Part shown: positions 8,315 through 16,889 of the stretch, one piece after another | How positions within the stretch are numbered: position 1 is the stretch's first letter | Layout: each line of letters opens with the position of its first letter | Source of the DNA: an uncultured Ruminococcus sp. | Lineage (GTDB): Bacteria > Bacillota > Clostridia > Oscillospirales > Ruminococcaceae | Assembly (NCBI GenBank): GCA_900550695.1 | Contig: URTF01000021.1 | Span: 1-30,840, forward strand | Direction of reading: 5' to 3' | DNA: 30,840 bases | Position numbers and translations under genes: made by a program | The notes under the pieces: generated by a model | Told to the model about the DNA's origin: nothing | What the model saw: only the letters and a program-made list of their open reading frames with translations | Database searches by the model: none

Positions 8315-8569
8315 ATGAGCATTTGGGAAATCATCTGCGGCGTTATTATGCTTATCGCCTGCATTATCCTTATCATTTTATCAATTCTTCAGCCGCCAAA
8401 GCAGCAGAATATGAGTTCGGCTTTATCTGGCTCATCATCAAACTTCTTTGACAAGACCGGCGGTGCTACAAGAGAGCAGGCTCTGAGCCAGCTCACCAAG
8501 GTCGTTGTTATTGTATTGTTTGTTATGATGCTTGTTATAAACATCATCGGCATCGTTACAAGCAAGTAA
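8315..8569 (+). CDS. secG: Preprotein translocase subunit SecG
   Basis: This small accessory subunit of the SecYEG channel eases protein export. The 84-residue product has the family layout: transmembrane helix 1 (about 6-26), a cytoplasmic loop with QPPKQQNMSSALSGSS and FFDKTGGATREQ, and transmembrane helix 2 (about 62-82). The Ser/Gly-rich loop with F(F/L)xKxxxxTREQ is the SecG hallmark. AAGGAAGG lies about nine bases before the start. It has its own promoter and terminator. secG followed by rnr is a common Firmicute arrangement and supports both calls. smpB, often next in that cluster, is absent here. Confidence 0.93.
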   Translation: MSIWEIICGVIMLIACIILIILSILQPPKQQNMSSALSGSSSNFFDKTGGATREQALSQLTKVVVIVLFVMMLVINIIGIVTSK

Positions 8570-8610
8570 ATGCTTGCGGTCGGTATGTTTGTGAAAAATT
8601 GACCGATAAT

Positions 8611-8650
8611 GTCCTGTGTTTGCTTCGTTCAGACACAGGACTTTTGTTTT
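8611..8650 (+). terminator. Terminator after secG
   Basis: GTCCTGTGT (8611-8619) and ACACAGGAC (8633-8641) form a perfect nine-base stem, followed by CTTTTGTTTT. It separates secG from rnr, so rnr must be transcribed from elsewhere. Confidence 0.85.
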
Positions 8651-8852
8651 AATTCGTAATGCGCAATGCGTAATGCGTAATTATTTAATTCGGAATTATT
8701 TGTGTTCAAAATTTATTTCGCTGTTATTTTATTAATGAAAAATTATAATGCCTTGCGGCACGGGACGGGAAACCCGTCCCCTACAGTGAGTATTCAAATC
8801 AAAAACTGAAGTCCACAAATAATTACGCATTACGCATTACGAATTACGCATT
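8651..8852. repeat. Intergenic repeat element copy 3 (MITE-like, full)
   Basis: The left arm (8651-8700, AATTCGTAATGCG units, ending near AATTATTTGTG) is inverted at the right arm (8814-8852, starting CACAAATAATTACGCATTAC). The core at 8746-8786 holds GCCTTGCGGC, GGGACGGG and CCCGTCCCCTAC in the orientation opposite to copy 1. The right end lies only a few bases from the rnr ribosome site, so any rnr promoter must lie in or before the element. Confidence 0.8.
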
Positions 8853-8872
8853 TAACTGTGGGGAGTATGATT

Positions 8873-11005
8873 ATGGCAGCAGCTTTTGAAATTTACAAAA
8901 CACGAATAAAAGAAATATTGAAGCAGAGCGGCAAAAAAAGCGTTCAGTTCAAGGTGCTTTACAACAAATGCAAGGGCAAGAGCCAAAAGCTGCCCGAGTT
9001 CAAGCGTGCCTTGACCGAGCTTATACGGAGCGGCGATGTTCTCGAAACAAAAGCAGGCTTCAAGCTTTCCGCAGGCAGCGGACTTTTCCGTGCGGAGGTC
9101 GTTCGCATCAACAAGAATTTCGGCTTTATCCGCAGGGACGATGGCAGCGAGGTTTTTGTTCCGGGCAAATTCTTCCTCGGAGCGATGCCGGGGGATATCG
9201 TTCTTGCACGGCTTATCCCGAAGAAAAACGAGGACAGGGAGATCCCCGACGGCGAAGTTGTCGAAGTCGTTGAGGAGAATTTCCGTGAGTTTACGGGAAC
9301 TGCTCAGTGCGAAAGCGGCACTTGGTATGTTTACACCGACAACAAGCTCAAAGACCCGATAATGGTCACGGACTGCGCAGTTTCCGTCCACAACGGCGAC
9401 AAGGTTCTTGCGGAACTCACACATCGGGGAACTCGCCACGCCGACCACAGAGCGAAGATAACCGCAGTTTTCGGCTGCTCCGATCAGGCGGCAGTATGTG
9501 CAGAAGCACTTCTCTACATCAACGGCATCGAAGTCGAGTTTCCGAACGCTGTTCTTGACGAGGCTCGCTATGCCGAGCATAAGGGCATACCGACTGACGA
9601 GATAAGCCGCCGACTTGACCTGCGTGATGAGATAATTTTCACGATAGACGGTGCTGACACAAAGGATATCGACGATGCGGTTTCGGTGAAAAAGCTTTCG
9701 GACGGCTGGGAGCTTGGCGTTCATATAGCGGACGTTTCGTTCTATGTCAAGCCGAATTCCGAACTGGACAAGGACGCATTTCAGCGAGGAACTTCGATAT
9801 ACTATGCCGACAAGGTAGTCCCAATGCTACCGAAAGAGCTTTCCAACGGAATATGTTCGCTCAATCCGCAGGAGGACAGGCTTGCATTTTCCTGCCTTAT
9901 GAAGCTTGACGAGGGCGGAAAGCTTGTGAAATACAAGTTCAGCAAGTCGGTTATCCGCTCACGGGTCAAGGGCGTTTACTCCGAGATAAACAAAATTCTC
10001 GCCGCAAAGGAAAACGGCACGGAAATTCCTGCCGATATTGCGGAAAAATATAACGGTCTGACCGATACTATAATGCTTATGGAGGAGCTGGCCTCTATCC
10101 TCACCGCAAACAAGATAGGCAGAGGTGCGCCGCAGCTTGAAACGAGCGAATGCAAGCTTATCCTTGACGAAAACGAGGTCTGTGTTGACGTCCTCCCGAG
10201 AGAGCGGGGCAAGAGCGAGCTTATCATCGAGGAATTTATGCTTATGGCGAACACTGCGGCGGCAAAAACTGCCCGTGAGCATAATATCCCATTCGTTTAC
10301 CGTGTGCATGAAGACCCGTCACCCGAAAAGATAGACGATCTGCTTGACACGGCGGCATTGATGAACATAAAAGTACCGCACTTCACCGAGATAAAGGCAA
10401 AACACCTTTCCGAGATACTGGAGCAGGTCAAAGACAGCACACTTGCGCCCGTTATAAACAACCTCGTTCTCCGCTCAATGGCGAAAGCGAAGTATTCCGA
10501 CAAACCGCTCGGACATTTCGGACTTGTGCTGAAGGATTATGCGCACTTCACCTCGCCGATAAGACGTTACCCCGATCTTGCGATACACCGTATCCTCACC
10601 GACCTTTGCTATAATAAGCAGAGCGAGGAATATATGACCAAGCGTTACGCAGGCTTTGCACATGATGCTTCGGAACAGTCCTCCGCCTGTGAGCTTACTG
10701 CAATGAGGATTGAGCGTGAGTGTGACGACTGCTATGTTGCGGAGTATATGCGCTCTCACCTCGGCGAAGAATTTGAGGGAATAATCAGCTCCGTTACGGA
10801 GTTCGGCTTCTTTGTCGAGCTGCCGAACACTGTCGAGGGACTTGTTTCGATAGACAGCCTTAAGGGCGGAAACTATGAGTTCAACGGCAAGTTCACGATA
10901 ACGAACAGCGGCAAGCCTGCCTATTCTGTCGGCGACAGGGTAAAGGTGATATGCTCCGCCGCAAACGTTCCGACGGGTAAAGTTGACTTTACTTTAGCTG
11001 AATAA
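8873..11005 (+). CDS. rnr: Ribonuclease R (3'-5' exoribonuclease)
   Basis: This hydrolytic exoribonuclease of the RNB family degrades structured RNA, rRNA fragments and tmRNA-tagged messages. The 710-residue product has an N-terminal winged-helix part (about 1-60), two cold-shock-like OB domains (about 65-220), the RNB catalytic core with DGADTKDIDDAVS near 259-271 (metal-binding Asp cluster), and a C-terminal S1 domain from about 630 (EGIISSVTEFGFFVELPN). The start at 8873 is preferred because GGGGAG lies seven bases upstream; GTG at 8858 and ATG at 8867 are in frame but overlap that site. It follows secG after a terminator and a repeat element. A terminator follows at 11009. Confidence 0.96.
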   Translation: MAAAFEIYKTRIKEILKQSGKKSVQFKVLYNKCKGKSQKLPEFKRALTELIRSGDVLETKAGFKLSAGSGLFRAEVVRINKNFGFIRRDDGSEVFVPGKFFLGAMPGDIVLARLIPKKNEDREIPDGEVVEVVEENFREFTGTAQCESGTWYVYTDNKLKDPIMVTDCAVSVHNGDKVLAELTHRGTRHADHRAKITAVFGCSDQAAVCAEALLYINGIEVEFPNAVLDEARYAEHKGIPTDEISRRLDLRDEIIFTIDGADTKDIDDAVSVKKLSDGWELGVHIADVSFYVKPNSELDKDAFQRGTSIYYADKVVPMLPKELSNGICSLNPQEDRLAFSCLMKLDEGGKLVKYKFSKSVIRSRVKGVYSEINKILAAKENGTEIPADIAEKYNGLTDTIMLMEELASILTANKIGRGAPQLETSECKLILDENEVCVDVLPRERGKSELIIEEFMLMANTAAAKTAREHNIPFVYRVHEDPSPEKIDDLLDTAALMNIKVPHFTEIKAKHLSEILEQVKDSTLAPVINNLVLRSMAKAKYSDKPLGHFGLVLKDYAHFTSPIRRYPDLAIHRILTDLCYNKQSEEYMTKRYAGFAHDASEQSSACELTAMRIERECDDCYVAEYMRSHLGEEFEGIISSVTEFGFFVELPNTVEGLVSIDSLKGGNYEFNGKFTITNSGKPAYSVGDRVKVICSAANVPTGKVDFTLAE

Positions 11006-11008
11006 CAC

Positions 11009-11052
11009 AAACCGCCCCGAAATGATATTGTCATTTCGGTGCGGTTTTTTGT
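11009..11052 (+). terminator. Terminator after rnr (possibly bidirectional)
   Basis: AACCGC-CCGAAATGA pairs with TCATTTCGG-GCGGTT around a short loop, followed by TTTTTTG. The reverse strand also ends in a T-rich stretch, so it may serve the convergent toxin gene whose stop is at 11100. Confidence 0.85.
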
Positions 11053-11099
11053 TATACTTGTGGTATTAGATGTTAATGATTTTACTTTTTGTATTGTTT

Positions 11100-11426
11100 T
11101 TATAAGTGTATTTCCGAAAGCAGCGTTTTGATATCTCTTCCGCCATACATAATGCGGACTATTTTTACCGTTCCATTTATTTCATCAACAAAATAGAAAA
11201 CGAGGTAATTATTCACAGAAAATGTGCGTAATCCTTGACTATGCCACGGTTCAGCATCATAGATCTTGTGTCTGGACGGCATTTCATCAAGACTGCGTAT
11301 TTCATTAATTATTCTTTGCACTTGTTTTGCGGCGATTTGAGGTTCGCAAAGTTCGTTGTAAATATAGCGATAGATATTTTTTAAGTCGTTTTTTGCTGTT
11401 TCGGAGTAAAAAATTTGATATTTCAT
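11100..11426 (-). CDS. RelE/ParE-family toxin
   Basis: The 108-residue product matches the ParE/RelE fold pattern: YSETAKNDLKNIYRYIYNEL at the N-terminus (helical hairpin), a central LDEMPSRHK segment, then GLRTFSVNNYLVFYFVDE and VKIVRIMYGGRDI as the C-terminal beta strands. Family members poison either mRNA on the ribosome (RelE) or DNA gyrase (ParE); the sequence alone does not decide between them. It overlaps the antitoxin gene by four bases (ATGA), so translation is coupled, with the antitoxin first. The pair is AT-richer than its neighbours and lies between a terminator and a repeat element, consistent with being an accessory cassette. Confidence 0.9.
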   Translation of the reverse strand: MKYQIFYSETAKNDLKNIYRYIYNELCEPQIAAKQVQRIINEIRSLDEMPSRHKIYDAEPWHSQGLRTFSVNNYLVFYFVDEINGTVKIVRIMYGGRDIKTLLSEIHL

Positions 11427-11728
11427 ATATTAAACTCCGATTTCAGTTCTTTTTCGACTTCATCTGCCGTATAAATTCTTCCTGCTTTTATATCCTCAAC
11501 GCCCTTGGCAATCTCAAAATCAAACTGTGATTTTGAAAGTGAACCCATTGCGAGAGGAATGTTGGCAGGAACTTTCACCTCAAAAGGAATACCGCCCGTG
11601 AGGTTTACCTGACATAAAAACATATTCACAGCCTCGGAAATGGATATCCCGAGCATAGCAAGGGTTTCTTCGGCGTTCGCCTTGACGTTTTCATTTACAC
11701 GGATATGGAGAGTTTCGGTTTTAGCCAT
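11423..11728 (-). CDS. RelB/DinJ-family antitoxin
   Basis: The 101-residue product begins ETLHIRVNENVKANAEETLAMLGISISEAVNMFL, the ribbon-helix-helix DNA-binding domain of RelB/DinJ antitoxins. The C-terminal half (about 55-101) is acidic and flexible, as expected for the toxin-neutralising tail. GAAAGGAT lies about ten bases before the ATG. A strong promoter with a palindrome over its -10 lies upstream, so autorepression by the antitoxin or the complex is likely. The stop overlaps the toxin start. Confidence 0.9.
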   Translation of the reverse strand: MAKTETLHIRVNENVKANAEETLAMLGISISEAVNMFLCQVNLTGGIPFEVKVPANIPLAMGSLSKSQFDFEIAKGVEDIKAGRIYTADEVEKELKSEFNI

Positions 11729-11752
11729 AATATCACGATCCTTTCATCGGTT

Positions 11753-11790
11753 TGTGATTACATTGTATCACATTTTATATGCAAAGTCAA
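11753..11790 (-). promoter_or_regulatory. Toxin-antitoxin promoter and palindromic operator
   Basis: On the minus strand TTGACT (11785-11790) and TACAAT (11762-11767) are 17 bases apart. The palindrome TGTGAT-N8-ATCACA (11753-11772) covers the -10 box, which is where a RelB-type repressor would be expected to bind. Confidence 0.8.
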
Positions 11791-11897
11791 TGCTTTTTCA
11801 ATGCGTAATGCGTAATTCGTAATGCGTAATTACTTAATTCCCGAATTTTTATCATGAAAATCTATTTTCGCTGCCCAATATATATTACAATAATTTA

Positions 11898-11937
11898 ACA
11901 TACCTATTTTCATAAATATTTTTGAAAATAGGTATGT
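11898..11937. repeat. Perfect 15-bp palindrome inside repeat region 4
   Basis: ACATACCTATTTTCA (11898-11912) and TGAAAATAGGTATGT (11923-11937) are perfectly complementary around a ten-base AT loop. There is no T-run immediately after it, so it is not a typical terminator. It could be a protein-binding site or the tip of a mobile-element hairpin. Confidence 0.6.
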
Positions 11938-12040
11938 TCATGCTTTTTATGGTGTTTTGCACAATGAAAACTGCTGATAAGATTCGGAACAGAAACTCGT
12001 TCTCCACAATTTTATAACAAATGTCAGTTTATAATAATTA

Positions 12041-12157
12041 TACTAAACACCATTTAAAATTTGGAAAAAATCAAGCCGACAATCTCGTAACTGTTTTTAA
12101 CAGGTTTATATGGGATTTCGGCGCAGATTTTTTCCTGTATTTTATTGGTGTTTAGTA
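12041..12157. repeat. 117-bp segment with 12-bp terminal inverted repeats
   Basis: TACTAAACACCA (12041-12052) and TGGTGTTTAGTA (12146-12157) are perfect inverse complements enclosing 93 bases of AT-rich sequence with no ORF. This looks like a small non-autonomous element nested in repeat region 4. No target-site duplication is obvious. Confidence 0.5.
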
Positions 12158-12185
12158 TTTCGCATTACGAATTACGAATTACGCA

Positions 12186-13313
12186 TTAATCAAAGATCTC
12201 CTTTATCACGCCGTCAATATAATCTTTCTGTTCCTCCGAAAGCTCGGAGTTGTTGCAGGTTTGATAGAATTCGGCGAAAAGCTCGGCAGGGGAGCGCTGA
12301 ACTTCATCGGCAAGATCGCCGACTGTACGGTTTTCCCTCGTTCGTGTGTTGTCGTAGTCAAGCTTCATAATGTTCGGATACACCGCACGAAGCCGTCCTA
12401 TCGCTTCGGGAATATCGTTTTCGTCCGTGAGGGTGACGTGAATATAATCCTCACGGTTGAATTTATCGTAAAAATTCCTGTCTGTAATTTCAAGATACGT
12501 CCCTTTTATCTCTCTTAAATCACGGATAGGACAAAGTGGGATCTCCTCTATGGAAAGCTCGCCCTTTTTGCCGATGTTCGCAATGGTTACGGTCTTTTTG
12601 TCGCTGACCTCGGAAAAGCTGTATTTGAGCGGCGTTCCGCAGTAACGGACTTTTTCGGAAGTGATGTTCTGACGATGATGAATGTGTCCGAGGGCGGCAT
12701 AATCGAACGGCTCAAAGACCTCTGCCGAGATATTGTCAAGACCGCCGACCGAAACGCTCTCCGAACCGCCTGCGGCTGCGCCCGTTATGAACTGGTGCGC
12801 AAGGATAATGTTCCGTTCGTTTTCGTTGACGTCAAGGTGCGTAACTGCGGTCTTGAACGCACTGTCAAAGCTTTCGGTATCATCATCGGGGAACAGGCGG
12901 CGCACATCGGACGGACGTATGAACGGCAGCATATAGACGTTCACGCTGCCGAATTCGTCTTTGACCTTTACGGGCGAACTCTCTCCGTTGTAAACGGGGG
13001 AAAGATACACGCCTGCTGTCTGCATAAGGCTTGAACCGAAAGCTATGCGCTCGGCACTGTCGTGATTTCCGCTGATAACAAAAACGGGCGTTACAAGCTT
13101 TGCAAGGCGTGAGATAAAGCTGTCAAAAAGTGCGACAGCTTCGGCTGACGGCGTTGATTTATCGTAAATATCACCTGCTATGGCAACAGCATCGGGCTTC
13201 TGTTCCTCTGCAATGCGGAGAATTTCGTCAAGGATATAGCTCTGGCCGTCAAGCAGGGGGAATTCGTTCAGCCGCTTGCCGATGTGGAGGTCGGAGAGGT
13301 GCATCAATCTCAT
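12186..13313 (-). CDS. sbcD: Nuclease SbcD subunit (Mre11-type)
   Basis: This is a DNA double-strand-end and hairpin nuclease that normally works with the SbcC ATPase. The 375-residue product has calcineurin-like metallophosphoesterase motifs: LSDLHIGK (residues about 4-11), AGDIYD, SGNHDS, and later ALGHIHHRQ. These give the two-manganese site. The C-terminal capping domain is complete in length. The start at 13313 is the family N-terminus MRLMHLSDLH; a start at 13391 would lie within mfd. AAAGGAC precedes it, four bases lie between the mfd stop and this start, and the two are co-transcribed. sbcC is not downstream: the gene is followed by a repeat element, and its TAA stop lies in that repeat. 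Confidence 0.94.
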   Translation of the reverse strand: MRLMHLSDLHIGKRLNEFPLLDGQSYILDEILRIAEEQKPDAVAIAGDIYDKSTPSAEAVALFDSFISRLAKLVTPVFVISGNHDSAERIAFGSSLMQTAGVYLSPVYNGESSPVKVKDEFGSVNVYMLPFIRPSDVRRLFPDDDTESFDSAFKTAVTHLDVNENERNIILAHQFITGAAAGGSESVSVGGLDNISAEVFEPFDYAALGHIHHRQNITSEKVRYCGTPLKYSFSEVSDKKTVTIANIGKKGELSIEEIPLCPIRDLREIKGTYLEITDRNFYDKFNREDYIHVTLTDENDIPEAIGRLRAVYPNIMKLDYDNTRTRENRTVGDLADEVQRSPAELFAEFYQTCNNSELSEEQKDYIDGVIKEIFD

Positions 13314-13317
13314 TTTA

Positions 13318-16300
13318 TCAGTCCTTTTTGTCGGAGGTGTTCTTGTCAGAATTTTTATAGATAAGGTCAACAACGGTTTCCATAACGTCAAGCTGCTTGT
13401 CGCTCGGCTTCAGCTTTACCGCTATGAAAGGCTTTTCCGAGCCGTTGACGGTAACTCTGCCCTTGTATTCAGCAACTACAGCCTGAATCTGTTCGAGTGA
13501 GGCGGAATTGATATAGAAATAAAGCATATCGTTTCGGCAGCGAATTTCGGTGATGCCCATTGAGCTTGCCTTGTTGCGCAGGAGTGCGACAGTGATAAGA
13601 CCCTGAACGGAACGGGGTGGGTCGCCGAAACGGTCGATAAGCTCATCGATAAGCTCAAGGCTGTCCTCGTTCGTCTGCAAACGTGCGATCTTGCGGTAGA
13701 TGTCAAGACGTGCGGAAAGGCTCTCGATATAGGTTTCGGGGATATGAGCGTCAAGACGGACATCGACAACGCACTCGCCGGGTCGCTGAGGCGGAAGCTC
13801 GCCCTTGGATTCGGCAATGGCTTCGTTCAGAAGCTGGATATACATATCGTAGCCGACAGCCTCCATGTGACCGTGCTGCTTTCCGCCGAGGATAGAGCCT
13901 GCACCTCTTATTTCAAGGTCACGCATCGCAATGCGGAAGCCGCTGCCGAACTGCGTGAATTCACGGATAGCGTCAAGACGCTTGGCGGCGATCTCGGTGA
14001 GGACTTTTCCCTTGCGGAAAGTGAAATATGCGAAAGCACGTCTGCTCGAACGTCCGACACGTCCTCGGAGCTGGTATAGCTGCGAAAGTCCGAGCCTGTC
14101 GGCGTCCTCGATGATGAGCGTGTTTACGTTCGGAACATCAACGCCCGTTTCGATGAGCGTTGTGCAGACGAGAATGTCTATCTCATGTTCAAGAAGCTGC
14201 TGCCAGATATCGGAAAGCTGTTCCTCATTCAGCGCACCGTGGGCAATGCCTATTCTTGCATCGGGGAGCTGCTGCGCAAGCTTATCTGCGCAGGCTTCTA
14301 TCGTTTCGATGCGGTTGTGGATATAGTAGACCTGACCGCCTCGGCGAAGCTCCTTGTTTATAGCCTGAACAAGAACGCCGTCGTTATGCTCGATAACATA
14401 GGTCTGAACGGGGTGGCGGTCGATAGGCGGCTCTTCGATAACGCTCATATCACGGATACCGCTCATTGCCATATTAAGTGTTCGTGGGATAGGCGTAGCT
14501 GAAAGCGTAAGAACGTCAACGCCTGCGAAAGCCTCCTTGAAACGCTCCTTGTGCGCAACGCCGAAACGCTGCTCCTCATCGATGATAACAAGCCCGAGGT
14601 CACGGAACTTTACGTCCTTCTGAACAAGTCTGTGCGTGCCGATTATCATATCGATGTCGCCTCGGCGAAGCTGCTTGATTATCTCCTCCTGCTCCTTTTT
14701 TGAACGGAAACGGGAGAGAAGCTCTATCTTCATCGGGAAATGCTCGAAACGTTTTGTCGCAGTCTGGTAGTGCTGCCAAGCGAGAACTGTGGTCGGCGCA
14801 AGGAGAACGCACTGCTTGTTGTCGAGCATACATTTGAAAGCGGCACGGAGCGCAACTTCCGTCTTGCCGAAGCCGACATCTCCGCAGAGAAGTCTGTCCA
14901 TCGGGACGGGCTTTTCCATATCGTCCTTTATCTCTTGTATACAGCGGAGCTGATCGTCCGTTTCGGAGTAGGGGAAACGCTCCTCAAAGTCACGCTGCCA
15001 GTCACATTCTCCCGAAAATGCGAAGCCCTGCGACTGTGAACGGATAGCATAAAGCTTTGTAAGCTCTTCCGCCATATCCTTGACGGCTTTTTGAACTCGG
15101 CTGCGTGTTTTCTGCCATTCGCCCGAGAAAAGCTTGCTCAGTTTTACGTTTGAATCGTCACGGGGACCGATATATCGTGATATCATATCAAGCTGGCTGA
15201 CGAGAACGTGGAGCTGCTTTGAATCGGCATATTCGATCGTGATATAGTCCTTGACAATGCCCTCCAGCTCGATCTTTTCGATGCCCTTGAAGCGTCCGAT
15301 GCCGTATTCCGAGTGTACAACGAGGTCGCCGGGGGCGATATCGGCGAGCGAGTTAATGTCTGCGCCCTTTTTGAAACGCTTTTTGCGCTTGTTGGAGTTG
15401 AGCGCACGAGCCTGCGTGATAAGCGCTGTCCTGATGTCGGGGTAATCATAGCCCGAGCTTGTGCTGCCCGTTGTGAGGAGGACGTGACCTGCGGTGAGTT
15501 CCGAGTTTTCTGTGAGAATATCGCACGGTATGCCCTCGTCACGGAGGTCTTGTGCGATGATAGGCAGGGTTTTGTCCGAGCCTGCCTTTACGATAACGGA
15601 ATATTTCGCGGAAAGGAAGCTTTTGAGATCCTCGATAAGCTGACGTATCTCGCCGCCCCACGGCGCAAAGGTGTTAGCCGTCACCGATAGCGCACGTTTG
15701 AAGCGGATATCATCGCTCGAACGCATAAAGGTGTTCATATATGCGCTGAAAAATTTCTCCGTGCGCTGTGAAAGCTCGCCCTGTTCAAGCATAAAGCCGT
15801 CAAGACCCTTGCAAAGCTCACCCTGTTCAAGAAGAAGCTTAACGTCCTCGGAGTGCTGTGCAAGGATAGGCTTTATCTTTTCGATGCAGTTCTTGTATTC
15901 GCTGAAAATTACAATGCTGTTTTCTGGGTCGAGATAATCGAAAATGTCGGCAGGGTTTTCGTATGCAAGGGAGATGTATTTGTCGATATTTCCGAGCGTG
16001 AGTCCCGTGTTTATGCGGTCAATGTCACGGGCAAGGCAGTTTCGGACGGATTCGGCACGTTTTCCCCTTGCGGCTTTGGAAAGGGCGTTAAGCTTTTCGA
16101 TGAACTCGTCTGCGCTGTCGAACATTACCTCGCAGGCAGGGGAGATGCTTATTTCTTCGATCTCGTCCGTGCGGCGCTGTGTTTCGGTGTCGAAGTAGGA
16201 AACAGTGTCTATCTCATCGCCCCAAAGCTCGATTCGCACGGGGGCAGTTTCCTGAACGGGGAAAATATCGATGATAGAACCCCTTATCGAGAACTGTGAA

Positions 16301-16812
16301 ACGCCGTCAACGGTGTCGCATCGGGTGTAGCCTGCCGCAATAAGGTCAGCCGCAAGCTTTTTCGTGTCGATAGAAGTTGACTTGTCGATGCTGACGATTC
16401 GGCGCTTCAAAACCTCGGGCGGCATTGTCCTCTGCATAACGGCTTCGACCGAAGCGCAGACAAAGCGAACGGAGTTGTTCATAAGTCCCGTTAAAATGCC
16501 AAGTCGGGTGTGTTCATATTCCCTCGAAACGGATTCAACATCGGTGAAAGTGAAATCCTTCGCAGGGTAGACGTAACTGCACACCTCGCCCGACATTTCG
16601 TTGATATCGTCACACATTCTGCGAGCGGAAGCCTCGTCCTCGGTGATAATGAGCATCGGGGAGAAGTTGTAAAGTCCGAGTGCAAGCTGTGCCTTGTGTA
16701 TGCCCGAAACGCCCGTAACGGAAACGGGAGTTTCACGGTGTTCGAGCGCAAATTTCAGATCCTTGTAGAGATCAAGTTGTTCAATTGCCTTGGTGAAAAT
16801 AGAATCAGCCAT
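13318..16812 (-). CDS. mfd: Transcription-repair coupling factor
   Basis: This ATP-driven translocase removes RNA polymerase stalled at DNA damage and recruits UvrA. The 1164-residue length is normal. Domains in order are the UvrB-like N-terminal part (to about 330), the RNA-polymerase-interacting CarD-like domain at about 494 (GDLVVHSEYGIGRF), superfamily 2 helicase motifs with Walker A GDVGFGKTE near 642 and the DEEQ box IDEEQRFGV near 743, motif VI and the TRG region (QLRGRVGRS, then FGSGFRIAMRDLEIRGAG), and a C-terminal regulatory domain. AGGAAA lies just before the ATG. pth lies upstream across a 319-base repeat-bearing spacer, and sbcD is coupled downstream. The glmU-prs-pth-mfd order matches the Bacillus gcaD-prs-ctc-spoVC-fin-mfd cluster. 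Confidence 0.98.
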   Translation of the reverse strand: MADSIFTKAIEQLDLYKDLKFALEHRETPVSVTGVSGIHKAQLALGLYNFSPMLIITEDEASARRMCDDINEMSGEVCSYVYPAKDFTFTDVESVSREYEHTRLGILTGLMNNSVRFVCASVEAVMQRTMPPEVLKRRIVSIDKSTSIDTKKLAADLIAAGYTRCDTVDGVSQFSIRGSIIDIFPVQETAPVRIELWGDEIDTVSYFDTETQRRTDEIEEISISPACEVMFDSADEFIEKLNALSKAARGKRAESVRNCLARDIDRINTGLTLGNIDKYISLAYENPADIFDYLDPENSIVIFSEYKNCIEKIKPILAQHSEDVKLLLEQGELCKGLDGFMLEQGELSQRTEKFFSAYMNTFMRSSDDIRFKRALSVTANTFAPWGGEIRQLIEDLKSFLSAKYSVIVKAGSDKTLPIIAQDLRDEGIPCDILTENSELTAGHVLLTTGSTSSGYDYPDIRTALITQARALNSNKRKKRFKKGADINSLADIAPGDLVVHSEYGIGRFKGIEKIELEGIVKDYITIEYADSKQLHVLVSQLDMISRYIGPRDDSNVKLSKLFSGEWQKTRSRVQKAVKDMAEELTKLYAIRSQSQGFAFSGECDWQRDFEERFPYSETDDQLRCIQEIKDDMEKPVPMDRLLCGDVGFGKTEVALRAAFKCMLDNKQCVLLAPTTVLAWQHYQTATKRFEHFPMKIELLSRFRSKKEQEEIIKQLRRGDIDMIIGTHRLVQKDVKFRDLGLVIIDEEQRFGVAHKERFKEAFAGVDVLTLSATPIPRTLNMAMSGIRDMSVIEEPPIDRHPVQTYVIEHNDGVLVQAINKELRRGGQVYYIHNRIETIEACADKLAQQLPDARIGIAHGALNEEQLSDIWQQLLEHEIDILVCTTLIETGVDVPNVNTLIIEDADRLGLSQLYQLRGRVGRSSRRAFAYFTFRKGKVLTEIAAKRLDAIREFTQFGSGFRIAMRDLEIRGAGSILGGKQHGHMEAVGYDMYIQLLNEAIAESKGELPPQRPGECVVDVRLDAHIPETYIESLSARLDIYRKIARLQTNEDSLELIDELIDRFGDPPRSVQGLITVALLRNKASSMGITEIRCRNDMLYFYINSASLEQIQAVVAEYKGRVTVNGSEKPFIAVKLKPSDKQLDVMETVVDLIYKNSDKNTSDKKD

Positions 16813-16889
16813 TGTTTCCTGCCTTATTTCTGATTAAGAAAATGATTATATGTGCGGTTAAAAATATATTATGGTTTTGCGTTAAACCG

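Larger units (their letters stand above)
11801..12189. repeat. Intergenic repeat region copy 4 (about 390 bp)
   Basis: Arms of GCGTAATTCGTAATGCG units (11801-11832) and their inverse (12161-12189) bracket an AT-rich interior without the GC-rich core of copies 1 and 3. The right arm supplies the sbcD stop codon. The interior carries two other inverted repeats (11898-11937 and 12041-12157), listed separately. No gene is visible inside. Confidence 0.7.

Noticed and set aside
8852..9724. 290-residue minus-strand frame opposite rnr
   Set aside because: It overlaps conserved RNase R motifs on the other strand and shows no family resemblance.
12110..12370. Short open frame across repeat region 4 into sbcD
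   Set aside because: It consists of repeat sequence and the antisense of sbcD.
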